A stretch of DNA of 6,174 nt from Acidobacteriaceae bacterium (GTDB lineage: Bacteria > Acidobacteriota > Terriglobia > Bryobacterales > Bryobacteraceae). How positions within the stretch are numbered: position 1 is the stretch's first letter; every line of letters starts with the position of its first letter. Positions 1 through 6,174 of this stretch are shown piece by piece. The position numbers and the translations under genes are program-made. Location: contig JAFAZU010000076.1 in NCBI GenBank assembly GCA_019239585.1, positions 1-6,174 of the forward strand, given 5' to 3'. A model generated the notes under the pieces. That model saw only the letters and a list, made by a program, of their open reading frames with translations. It ran no database searches and was not told the DNA's origin.

Positions 1-59
1 CTGGTCTCCGCTGCAATCGCATCCTGGAGGTACTTCCGAATGACTTCAATCGTGGTCAT
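1..59 (-). CDS. N-terminus of an unidentified protein, cut by the window edge
   Basis: An ATG at 59-57 opens a frame that stays open to the left edge, giving 19 complete codons that begin MTTIEVIRKYLQDAIAAE. The A of this ATG is the last base of the preceding gene's TAA stop (TAATG), an arrangement typical of translational coupling, and no good Shine-Dalgarno sequence precedes it. The visible part should form an amphipathic helix with no signal peptide. It loosely recalls the first helix of ferritin-like or DUF892-type helical-bundle proteins, but so few residues cannot establish a family. The reading frame and start are seen in the sequence; any function is a guess. Confidence 0.45.
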   Translation of the reverse strand, partial: MTTIEVIRKYLQDAIAAET

Positions 60-322
60 TAAGCAGCAAGTCTTTGCGATTCGTTGGGCCAAACACCCAG
101 TTCGATAAACTCAGCTTCGAACCTTGCTTGCTCCCGTGGGTCTTTCGAGGGCCGCAGACGTCGGCAGCACTGACGCAGCGCTTCTTCCAGGGAGAGCTGT
201 AAGGCCTCCTCGCCGAGAACAGTTCGCACAAGCTCACGGGCCGCTTTGCGTCCGGCCTCGGGTGTCTTGGCGAACATAAGAGCTTCGTACCGATCATTGA
301 TGAGCTGGTTCTGTCTGTTCAT
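59..322 (-). CDS. Small hypothetical helical protein, 87 residues
   Basis: I do not recognise this protein. It is rich in Ala, Glu, Arg and Leu and is predicted mostly helical. It has a charged central stretch (about residues 16-45), a CCRR pair near residues 53-56 and an acidic-aromatic tail. There is no signal peptide or membrane segment, so it is probably cytosolic. The frame is open upstream to 508, but I chose the ATG at 322: the purine run AAAGGG lies 4 nt before it, and the upstream extension crosses AT-rich DNA containing a hairpin and an inverted repeat and reads unlike a folded protein. The stop overlaps the next ATG by one base, so the two genes probably form a small operon. It lies 207 nt beyond the exported-protein gene and could be read through from it or have its own promoter. 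Confidence 0.6.
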   Translation of the reverse strand: MNRQNQLINDRYEALMFAKTPEAGRKAARELVRTVLGEEALQLSLEEALRQCCRRLRPSKDPREQARFEAEFIELGVWPNESQRLAA

Positions 323-341
323 ATAACCCTTTAATTTAGAT

Positions 342-363
342 GCGCCAAAAGAAATTTTGGTGC
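342..363. repeat. Hairpin-forming inverted repeat, 9-bp stem and 4-nt loop
   Basis: The arms at 342-350 and 355-363 pair over nine positions (one G-U/G-T) around the loop GAAA on the plus strand, or TTTC on the minus strand. It lies about 20 nt upstream of the ATG at 322, so in a minus-strand transcript it would sit in the 5' untranslated region of the small hypothetical gene. No T-tract follows on either strand, which argues against an intrinsic terminator. It could be an operator or a leader stem-loop. Confidence 0.45.
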
Positions 364-387
364 GGTTGGAATCAGCGGTGGATGCGT

Positions 388-446
388 AATATACCACAGG
401 GCAATTCGCAAACTGCAGATCCGTAGATTTGATCCTATTCAGTATA
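388..446 (-). promoter_or_regulatory. Two -10-like hexamers in the 323-529 intergenic region
   Basis: Read on the minus strand, TATACT (446-441) and TATATT (393-388) resemble the -10 consensus. A start from the second would give a leader of roughly 55-60 nt before the ATG at 322. Neither has a convincing -35 hexamer at 16-18 nt, so these are weak candidates for a separate promoter of the small hypothetical gene. The region is clearly more AT-rich than the flanking genes. I see no other coding content between 323 and 529. Confidence 0.2.
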
Positions 447-460
447 GTTAATTTCAACCA

Positions 461-519
461 ACTTTGCACTACGCCTAGGGAGTTTTTTACAGCAAATTTC
501 CTAGGCAAAGTCGCGTAGT
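461..519. repeat. Inverted repeat with permuted arms around two CCTAGG palindromes
   Basis: On the plus strand the left half reads ACTTTGC (461-467), ACTACGC (468-474), CCTAGG (474-479). The right half reads CCTAGG (500-505), GCAAAGT (505-511), GCGTAGT (513-519). Each left motif has its exact reverse complement on the right, but the two outer motifs are swapped in order, so either one can pair together with CCTAGG while the other bulges out. It begins 10 nt beyond the TAA of the exported-protein gene, which suggests a role in transcript end or mRNA stability. There is no following T-tract on the minus strand, so it is not a standard terminator. Confidence 0.5.
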
Positions 520-529
520 TTATAGATGT

Positions 530-1272
530 TTACAATTCCAGCTTACGGTTGTAAGTCATATCACTAAGCCGGAACCGTTTTTCCACACTCAGCGATCCAA
601 AGCGCGTTGTGAAGGTCACTTCTTTATCGGAGGGTCTGATTTCAAAAGACTTCAGGAAGGAGAGATGTACGGCACCAGTTTCCGGATCAACTTTGGCATC
701 CTGGCAGGGGAGCGGAGTACGACCCTTGATAAGCAGCTTTGAATGCGCCATTAACCCCTCTAATAAGTGTTCAGGGTCATTTACATTTTCTATTACGCCG
801 TCACTGCTCGATTTGGTTTGAAGCTGCCCGGTGCGCCGATACCGGCCTGCAGGTACTAAACCCTCTACGGTAATGATGTAGTCCTTAGGTTCTCCGAGCA
901 CTTCTGCGGATGCTTTTTGTCTGGACAGAGCTTGTCGTACTGGTAATGCACTATCCCAGCGGACGATGACCGGCAGGGTTGGCATTAAGCCGATGCCGGT
1001 GTTCCGGCCGACTCCGCCATCCCAGCGCCCATCGGTTGCACCTCTGGAACCAGCCATGCCCGCCTGAGCCGCACCCGGCATAGAATAGACCGACTCAGGC
1101 CTTTCGTCTTTGCGCGGGTCGGGAAAAGTTGCGTTGGCGCTTTGCGCCCAGGGTGAGTTGGACAGAATGCGCTGCACGTCCTCATTTGTCCATTGCTCCG
1201 GACGTTTTTTCCCCCATGGAACCGATGCAGCAAGGCACAATACGCCTGTTATTAGACCTACGATCAGCGGTT

Positions 1273-1276
<4 letters not shown>
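530..1276 (-). CDS. Exported protein of unknown function, 248 residues
   Basis: The protein begins with a Sec-type signal peptide: Lys2, then a hydrophobic core at about residues 4-17 (LIVGLITGVLCLAA). There is no proper lipobox, so it is probably released or periplasmic rather than a lipoprotein. Residues 23-45 carry W-x-x-E-D-V and SPWAQ, about 60-100 is a Gly/Pro-rich linker, and 100-248 is a likely beta-rich domain starting with VIVRWDSALPVRQAL and ending FRLSDMTYNRKLEL. From memory, this layout recurs in secreted acidobacterial hypothetical proteins; the function is unknown. The TTG start at 1276 overlaps the kbl TGA by four bases and has a strong AAGGAG 8 nt upstream inside kbl. The next in-frame Met (residue 66) would lose the signal peptide. 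It is the last gene of the threonine/serine operon and clearly co-translated with kbl. Confidence 0.82.
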
Positions 1277-2457
<1,181 letters not shown>

Positions 2458-2462
2458 CCTAA

Positions 2463-2468
2463 TCCTTT
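2463..2468 (-). promoter_or_regulatory. Shine-Dalgarno AAAGGA of kbl
   Basis: AAAGGA sits 5 nt before the kbl ATG, inside the 18-nt gap after the sdaA stop. It gives kbl its own initiation site, unlike sdaA, which appears to depend on coupling to tdh. Confidence 0.6.
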
Positions 2469-2475
2469 GAAGTTA

Positions 2476-3843
2476 TCAGCAATCCTTTACATTGACAGCC
2501 AATCCTGCCAGCGCGGTTTCTTTGTAGCGCGACTGCATATCGAGGCCGGTCTGATACATAGTCCGGATCACCTGATCCAGTGAGACTTTGTGGCCGCTCC
2601 CGGATTCCTGCATTGCCATCCGGCAGGCGTTGATGGCTTTCACGGCGCCAATGGCATTCCGTTCGATGCACGGGATCTGCACTAAGCCGCCAATCGGGTC
2701 ACAGGTCATGCCAAGATGGTGCTCCATGCCGATTTCAGCGGCGTGCTCCACTTCTTCATTGTTTCCGCCGAGCGCGCCAGCCAGACCTGCTGCCGCCATC
2801 GAACAAGCGACTCCGACCTCGCCCTGGCAGCCGACTTCAGCGCCCGAGATCGAGGCGTTCTCCTTATATAAGATACCGATGGCGCCTGCGGTCAGAAAGT
2901 ACCGTTGGAGGCCCTCGTCGGAAGCTTCCGGTACGAAATTTCGGTAGTAGCGCCCCACTGCGGGTACCAGTCCAGCGGCTCCATTTGTCGGAGCGGTGAC
3001 GACGCGCCCGCCCGCCGCGTTTTCCTCGTTGACAGCCATAGCAAAAGCATTCACTAAGTCCATCGCCCGCAGGGGGTCCTGTTTCGATTGCGCCTGTGCT
3101 TTTTCCCACAGTCGCGGCGCTCTGCGCCTTACCTTTAAGCCGCCGGGAAGAATGCCTCTGGTGTGCAGTCCGCGCTCGATACTCTCGTTCATCACCTGCC
3201 AGATCCGGTTGATACGTTCTTGTACTTCTTTTGCATCACGCAGCGCCGCCTCGTTCTCAAACATTAACTGTGCAATGGTGATTCCTTTGGCGTCGGCCTG
3301 CTCCAGCAACTCAGCGCCGTTGGAGAACGGGTGCGGTACAGGGAGCGGCTTTGGTTGCAGGTCGGTTGGCTCCCCTTCCCGTACAATAAAGCCGCCGCCG
3401 ATCGAGTAGTAAGTTTCGGTTGCCAGCAGTTGGCCGTGGGCATCGAACGCCGAAAATCTCATGCCGTTGGAGTGGGCCGGCAGCTTCTGGTCGTTATGAA
3501 ACAGGAGATCGGTTTCCTCGCGGAAGGCAATCTCTTTTTCCTTCAGCAGAGATATCTGCCCCCGCGTGCGGATTTCCGTTAGAATCTGCTCCACAGCACC
3601 CGGCTCTACTTCTTCGGGCGTTTCACCCGCCAACCCCAGCATAACGGCCCGGTCTGTTCCGTGGCCGATTCCGGTTAGCGCCAGTGATCCATATAACTCC
3701 GCCAGCACCCGCTCTGCTCTTGCCAATAATCCCCATTCCCGCAAGCCTGCCGTAAACCGGCCGGCGGCCCGCATCGGCCCTACGGTATGCGAGCTCGACG
3801 GCCCGATACCGATCTTGAAGATATCGAAGATGCTGGTCTTCAT
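2476..3843 (-). CDS. sdaA: L-serine ammonia-lyase, iron-sulfur-dependent, single-chain type
   Basis: The enzyme converts L-serine to pyruvate and ammonia in the cytosol using an oxygen-sensitive [4Fe-4S] cluster. At 455 residues it has the single-chain (type 2) layout. The N-terminal beta domain opens with SIFDIFKIGIGPSSSHTVGP (4-23). The C-terminal alpha domain contains TAPTNGAAGLVPAV (283-296), SGAEVGCQGEVGVACSM (333-349) and MTCDPIGGLVQIPCIERN (379-396). Cys339, Cys381 and Cys392 have the 42- and 11-residue spacing of the three cluster cysteines of the Legionella enzyme. The last residue, Cys455, corresponds to that enzyme's C-terminal 'tail-in-mouth' cysteine. The ATG at 3843 shares ATGA with the tdh stop and has no clear Shine-Dalgarno, so translation is probably coupled. 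Its place between tdh and kbl links serine and threonine breakdown. Confidence 0.96.
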   Translation of the reverse strand: MKTSIFDIFKIGIGPSSSHTVGPMRAAGRFTAGLREWGLLARAERVLAELYGSLALTGIGHGTDRAVMLGLAGETPEEVEPGAVEQILTEIRTRGQISLLKEKEIAFREETDLLFHNDQKLPAHSNGMRFSAFDAHGQLLATETYYSIGGGFIVREGEPTDLQPKPLPVPHPFSNGAELLEQADAKGITIAQLMFENEAALRDAKEVQERINRIWQVMNESIERGLHTRGILPGGLKVRRRAPRLWEKAQAQSKQDPLRAMDLVNAFAMAVNEENAAGGRVVTAPTNGAAGLVPAVGRYYRNFVPEASDEGLQRYFLTAGAIGILYKENASISGAEVGCQGEVGVACSMAAAGLAGALGGNNEEVEHAAEIGMEHHLGMTCDPIGGLVQIPCIERNAIGAVKAINACRMAMQESGSGHKVSLDQVIRTMYQTGLDMQSRYKETALAGLAVNVKDC

Positions 3844-4871
3844 ACCGCAGTCCAGTCCAGGATCACTTTACCGGATTGACCCGAGCGCATGGCTTCGAAG
3901 CCTTTCTCAAATTCGTAGTACGGATAGCGATGAGTGATGACGGGCGTGATATCCAGCCCCGACTGGAGCATCACCGTCATTTTGTACCAAGTTTCATACA
4001 TTTCGCGGCCATAAATGCCTTTAATGGTCAGCATGTTAAAGATGAGCTGACGCCAGTTAATGTCCATCGGACTGGCCGGAATGCCGAGCATAGCGATTTT
4101 TGCGCCGTGGCTCATGTTGGCAACCATGTCGCGGAACGCGCTCGGATTGCCTGACATCTCCAGGCCGACGTCAAAACCCTCCTGCATTCCAAGCTGTCCT
4201 TGGACTTCGATGAGAGTTGTTTCTTTGGGATTGATGGCCATAGTTGCGCCCATTTTCAGCGCTAGATCGAGCCGGTAAGGGTTCAGATCCGTCACGACCA
4301 CATATCTTGCGCCCGCATGCCGCACTACCGGAATGGCCATCAGACCGATCGGACCCGCGCCCGTAATCAATACATCCTCGCCCAGCACCGGGAAGGAAAG
4401 CGCAGTGTGGACCGCATTGCCGAACGGATCGAAGATGGCCGCCACTTCGCGGTTGATACAGGGATCGTGCCGCCAGATGTTGCTCATCGGCAGGCAAACG
4501 TACTCGGCGAACGCGCCGGGCCGGTTCACCCCGACGCCCTCCGTGTGTGCGCACAAGTGCCTCCGTCCGGCCAGGCAGTTCCGGCAACGACCGCAAACCA
4601 CGTGTCCCTCGCCGCTCACGATCTCGCCGGGGTGAAAATCGTTCACATTGGACCCAACTTCGACAATTTCACCGACAAACTCGTGCCCGATTGCCATCGG
4701 CACCGGAATGGTGGACCGTGCCCAATCATCCCATTCATAAATATGGAGATCTGTCCCGCAGATTCCGGTGTGCGTCACCCGGATCAGGACATCATTAATA
4801 CCGATGGTTGGTTTGGGAATTTCTTCGAGGGAAAGCCCCGGCGCACTTTCCAGCTTGACCAGCGCCTTCAC
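3840..4871 (-). CDS. tdh: L-threonine 3-dehydrogenase, zinc-dependent MDR family
   Basis: Tdh oxidises L-threonine with NAD+ to 2-amino-3-ketobutyrate, which Kbl then cleaves. Numbered from the GTG at 4871 the protein has 343 residues (E. coli Tdh 341) and aligns from MKALVKLESA. Landmarks are catalytic Cys38 in ICGTDLHIY with His63-Glu64 in GHE; SGEGH with His90; structural zinc Cys93, Cys96, Cys99 and Cys107; FDPFGNAVHT (147-156), specific to Tdh among MDR enzymes; Rossmann GAGPIG (171-176) and Asp195, which favours NAD; and KGIYGREMYETW near 284-295. The frame is open up to a TTG at 4976, which would add 35 residues with no counterpart in Tdh and leave almost no divergent promoter space, so I reject that start. 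Only a weak GGA precedes the GTG. It is first in the operon and overlaps sdaA by ATGA. The product call is firm; the start is less so. Confidence 0.94.
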   Translation of the reverse strand: MKALVKLESAPGLSLEEIPKPTIGINDVLIRVTHTGICGTDLHIYEWDDWARSTIPVPMAIGHEFVGEIVEVGSNVNDFHPGEIVSGEGHVVCGRCRNCLAGRRHLCAHTEGVGVNRPGAFAEYVCLPMSNIWRHDPCINREVAAIFDPFGNAVHTALSFPVLGEDVLITGAGPIGLMAIPVVRHAGARYVVVTDLNPYRLDLALKMGATMAINPKETTLIEVQGQLGMQEGFDVGLEMSGNPSAFRDMVANMSHGAKIAMLGIPASPMDINWRQLIFNMLTIKGIYGREMYETWYKMTVMLQSGLDITPVITHRYPYYEFEKGFEAMRSGQSGKVILDWTAV

Positions 4872-4903
4872 CGAGTTTCCGGCCTTTTCTTTTCGTGTTG
4901 CAT
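4868..4903 (-). other. Possible 11-codon leader ORF overlapping the tdh start
   Basis: ATG at 4903-4901 opens MQHEKKRPETR and stops at TGA 4870-4868, sharing GTGA with the proposed tdh GTG. Terminating ribosomes could re-initiate at that otherwise weak start. The purine run AAGAAGG touches the ATG, closer than an ideal Shine-Dalgarno, so initiation here may be poor. The peptide has no Thr run that would suggest classical attenuation (one Thr among 11 codons). It may well be chance. Confidence 0.25.
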
Positions 4904-4927
4904 CCTTCTTTAGGTTAGATCCTGTAC

Positions 4928-4944
4928 GGAACCGCTGCGGTTCC
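4928..4944. repeat. Perfect 17-nt palindrome GGAACCGC-T-GCGGTTCC
   Basis: Eight bases on each side of a central T are exactly complementary. As DNA it is a compact candidate operator. As RNA it would form a 7-bp GC-rich stem with a 3-nt loop in the tdh leader, ending 56 nt before the GTG. No T-tract follows on the minus strand; the sequence after it is GTACAGGATC. Confidence 0.6.
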
Positions 4945-4946
4945 AC

Positions 4947-4981
4947 CGGATTTGGCTTCAATTTGAGCTGCAACAAATCCG
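4947..4981. repeat. Inverted repeat CGGATTTG-N19-CAAATCCG
   Basis: Arms at 4947-4954 and 4974-4981 are exact 8-nt reverse complements separated by 19 nt, a centre-to-centre distance of 27 bp (about 2.5 helical turns). It lies 2 nt from the 17-nt palindrome and 33 nt upstream of the rightward GTG. It could be a second operator or a leader hairpin of either unit. Confidence 0.4.
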
Positions 4982-5003
4982 CCCGTTGCGGAACTGCCTT
5001 CTT

Positions 5004-5007
5004 AGGA
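5004..5007 (+). promoter_or_regulatory. Shine-Dalgarno AGGA of the first TadE-like gene
   Basis: AGGA lies 7 nt before the GTG at 5015 and is the reason for choosing that start. The later GTG at 5055 is out of frame. Confidence 0.5.
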
Positions 5008-5014
5008 CTTTTAA

Positions 5015-5494
5015 GTGAACGTTAAGGCCAAATTTTACCGTGGTAGGAAGAAGCGTGAACGCGGCAGCACTCTTGTTGAGTTTACGTTGACAATACTTCC
5101 GTTACTCGGTCTTTTGATGCTGACATTAGACTTGGCTTGGGTTCTCTTTGCCTGGGCAAGCATCCATGAGGGCGTTCGAGAGGGCGTCCGCTATGCGATC
5201 ACGATGCAGTCTGACGACAGCATCAGGGCCGTAGTAGAGCAGTACTCTTTCGGTTTCGTGAACGATACATCCAAGAATGGCCCTATACAGATCTCCTACT
5301 TTGCCCCTGATAATACCCCTAAGGACCCCAATGATCCCCATGGTAACAGCCCTAGCAACATCGTGAAGATCGTGGTTAGCGGGGTTTCAATCAATCCTAT
5401 GGCTCCTATTTGGCGCAGCGCGTCACCTATTCTGTTAACTGCCTCCTCAGCCGATATCGTCGAGCCTAATCCAAACGGTTCACCTCGATTCTGA
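5015..5494 (+). CDS. TadE-like pseudopilin, 159 residues
   Basis: This resembles minor pseudopilins of Tad/Flp pilus systems, which are inner-membrane-anchored with the C-terminal part outside. A basic N-terminus (FYRGRKKRER) is followed by G-STLVEF, where Gly17 would precede a prepilin-peptidase cut and Glu22 falls at position +5. A single hydrophobic segment (about 23-48) leads into HEGVREGVRYAIT (51-63), the typical TadE helix with the REG-RYA pattern. The remaining 90 residues are a polar, Pro/Asn-rich extracellular region without cysteines. The GTG start has AGGA 7 nt upstream. The gene is one base from the next TadE-like gene and is divergent from tdh. No tadA/B/C, prepilin peptidase or Flp gene lies in the window, so assignment to a specific Tad protein (E, F or G-like) is open. 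The family call rests on the N-terminus. Confidence 0.85.
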   Translation: MNVKAKFYRGRKKRERGSTLVEFTLTILPLLGLLMLTLDLAWVLFAWASIHEGVREGVRYAITMQSDDSIRAVVEQYSFGFVNDTSKNGPIQISYFAPDNTPKDPNDPHGNSPSNIVKIVVSGVSINPMAPIWRSASPILLTASSADIVEPNPNGSPRF

Positions 5495-5495
5495 T

Positions 5496-6152
5496 ATGTC
5501 ATCACAAACAGCAATCTACTATCGTGAACGCGGCAGCGCCCTCGTTGAATTTGTTCTTTGCATGAGCCTGTTCTGGGTTCCATTGTTCTTTGGAATGGCA
5601 GTGCTCGGCTTCGGCTTGGTTCGTGCTCTGGAAATAACCCAGATCTGCCGCGATGCGGGTCACATATACGCCAATACACCGGCCATTTCACAAGCCAGCT
5701 TGCAAACGCTTCTTAGCAGTCTCGCCACGAGTATGAACCTAACCAACAGCGGCAACAGCTTCATCGTGTTATCAACAATCACCTATGTTGATGCAAGTGA
5801 CTGCCAAGCCGCGAATCTCTCAGCGGACAGCACCAATTGTCCTAATATGAACAATTACGTTTTTATGCGGCAAGTTATTATTGGAAACAGTACATTAGGA
5901 CTTACTGGCACTCCAGCTTTCCAAAGCGCTTTCGGCACTCCAGCTTCCAGCATTCAGGATTCGTCGGGCAGCATCAGTCCGGCTAATTATCTGACGTCCT
6001 CCAACGCTCTCGTTACCAATTTTCCGGCCACTGGCATTACCCTGGTTCATGGTCAAGTGTCCTATGTCTCGGAGATGTTTGCAACGCCCTTGCAGCCCAT
6101 TGTTTGGAGTCAGCTTAGTAATCCGGTTGTGAGCGCCCGTTCCTTCTTCTAA
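5496..6152 (+). CDS. TadE-like pseudopilin, 218 residues
   Basis: This is a second pseudopilin-like protein. YYRERG-SALVEF places Gly13 before the putative prepilin-peptidase site and Glu18 at +5, followed by one membrane segment at about 19-43. Residues 44-62 (RALEITQICRDAGHIYANT) correspond to the TadE helix that usually reads as an Ala/Arg-rich 'REGARYA'-like stretch. The large C-terminal domain is Ser/Thr/Asn-rich and has Cys103 and Cys115, which could form an external disulfide. A GTPA(F/S) repeat occurs near 138-151. The ATG lies one base after the upstream TGA and lacks a Shine-Dalgarno, so translation is probably coupled and the two products are likely made together. A hairpin follows two bases after the stop. 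Its exact role in the pilus is not determined by the sequence. Confidence 0.82.
   Translation: MSSQTAIYYRERGSALVEFVLCMSLFWVPLFFGMAVLGFGLVRALEITQICRDAGHIYANTPAISQASLQTLLSSLATSMNLTNSGNSFIVLSTITYVDASDCQAANLSADSTNCPNMNNYVFMRQVIIGNSTLGLTGTPAFQSAFGTPASSIQDSSGSISPANYLTSSNALVTNFPATGITLVHGQVSYVSEMFATPLQPIVWSQLSNPVVSARSFF
5907..5946 (+). repeat. In-frame 13-bp direct repeat, 27-bp period
   Basis: GGCACTCCAGCTT occurs at 5907-5919 and 5934-5946. The 27-bp offset keeps the frame and encodes GTPAF...GTPAS nine residues apart in the external domain of the second TadE-like protein. It looks like a small internal duplication. Confidence 0.5.
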
Positions 6153-6154
6153 AC

Positions 6155-6174
6155 ATCTCGCCTACTGCGAGATT
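6155..6174 (+). terminator. Hairpin after the second TadE-like gene, possible terminator
   Basis: ATCTCGC (6155-6161) and GCGAGAT (6167-6173) form a perfect 7-bp stem with a 5-nt loop, starting two bases after the TAA. The window ends after two T residues, so whether a T-tract follows cannot be seen. If it does, this is an intrinsic terminator ending the two-gene unit. Confidence 0.45.

Larger units (their letters stand above)
4872..5014. promoter_or_regulatory. Divergent intergenic region between tdh and the TadE-like genes
   Basis: These 143 nt must carry the promoters for the leftward catabolic operon and the rightward pilus genes. I could not pick out a convincing -35/-10 pair on either strand. 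The region contains two adjacent dyad symmetries (4928-4944 and 4947-4981), which are candidate regulator binding sites, and no recognisable riboswitch. If tdh began at the TTG at 4976 only 38 nt would remain, which is too little for two promoters. Confidence 0.5.

Noticed and set aside
323..508. Extension of the 87-residue gene upstream to position 508 (149 residues)
   Set aside because: The added 62 residues are low-complexity, cross a hairpin and an inverted repeat in AT-rich DNA, and the ATG at 322 has a purine-rich ribosome binding site.
461..519. Intrinsic terminator of the catabolic operon
   Set aside because: The stem is interrupted and no T-tract follows on the minus strand, so it is recorded only as an inverted repeat.
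2588..3409. Plus-strand frames of 119 and 137 residues opposite sdaA
   Set aside because: They lie wholly within the strongly supported sdaA gene, with no ribosome binding site or protein-like composition.
4317..4913. 198-residue plus-strand frame opposite tdh
   Set aside because: It is an antisense shadow of tdh; the tdh frame has unmistakable catalytic and zinc motifs.
4872..4976. Tdh starting at TTG 4976 (378 residues)
   Set aside because: The 35 extra residues have no counterpart in Tdh, would encode across the perfect palindrome, and leave too little space for divergent promoters.
4872..5014. Glycine riboswitch or threonine attenuator upstream of tdh
   Set aside because: I see no tandem glycine-aptamer-like structure, no Thr-codon run and no T-tract terminator on the minus strand; only simple dyads are present.
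5296..5691. 131-residue minus-strand frame across the two TadE-like genes
   Set aside because: It spans the junction of two well-supported plus-strand genes and shows no recognisable motif.

Overview
The window looks like chromosomal DNA of a GC-moderate soil-type bacterium. Acidobacteriota (Solibacter/Bryobacter-like) is my best guess. It rests on the secreted 248-residue protein, which resembles a recurrent acidobacterial family, on the paired TadE-like genes, and on general protein flavour. This is recall, not a database result. No mobile element, CRISPR array, tRNA or rRNA gene is visible.

Layout. Two transcription units diverge from an intergenic region at about 4872-5014. Leftward on the minus strand is a tight amino-acid catabolic operon: tdh (threonine 3-dehydrogenase, 4871-3840), sdaA (iron-sulfur L-serine ammonia-lyase, 3843-2476), kbl (2-amino-3-ketobutyrate CoA ligase, 2457-1273) and a gene for an exported protein of unknown function (1276-530). 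The joints are an ATGA overlap, an 18-nt gap and a TTGA overlap, so co-transcription and translational coupling are very likely. After a 207-nt gap with several dyad symmetries come a small hypothetical gene (322-59) and, overlapping its stop codon by one base, the start of another gene that runs off the left edge. Rightward on the plus strand are two adjacent TadE-like pseudopilin genes (5015-5494 and 5496-6152) separated by one base. A hairpin directly follows the second stop codon.

How the genes work together. Tdh oxidises threonine to 2-amino-3-ketobutyrate, and Kbl cleaves this with CoA to glycine and acetyl-CoA. SdaA deaminates serine to pyruvate. With glycine hydroxymethyltransferase and glycine cleavage encoded elsewhere (inferred), the operon would take threonine through glycine and serine to pyruvate plus acetyl-CoA. 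The TadE-like pair belongs to a Tad/Flp-type pilus or related secretion apparatus and is functionally separate.

I found no convincing undescribed system. The items most worth checking are the sdaA insertion between tdh and kbl, the exported protein translationally coupled to kbl, the dyad symmetries in both intergenic regions (one perfect 17-nt palindrome and one inverted repeat with permuted arms), and a possible 11-codon leader ORF coupled to the tdh start.
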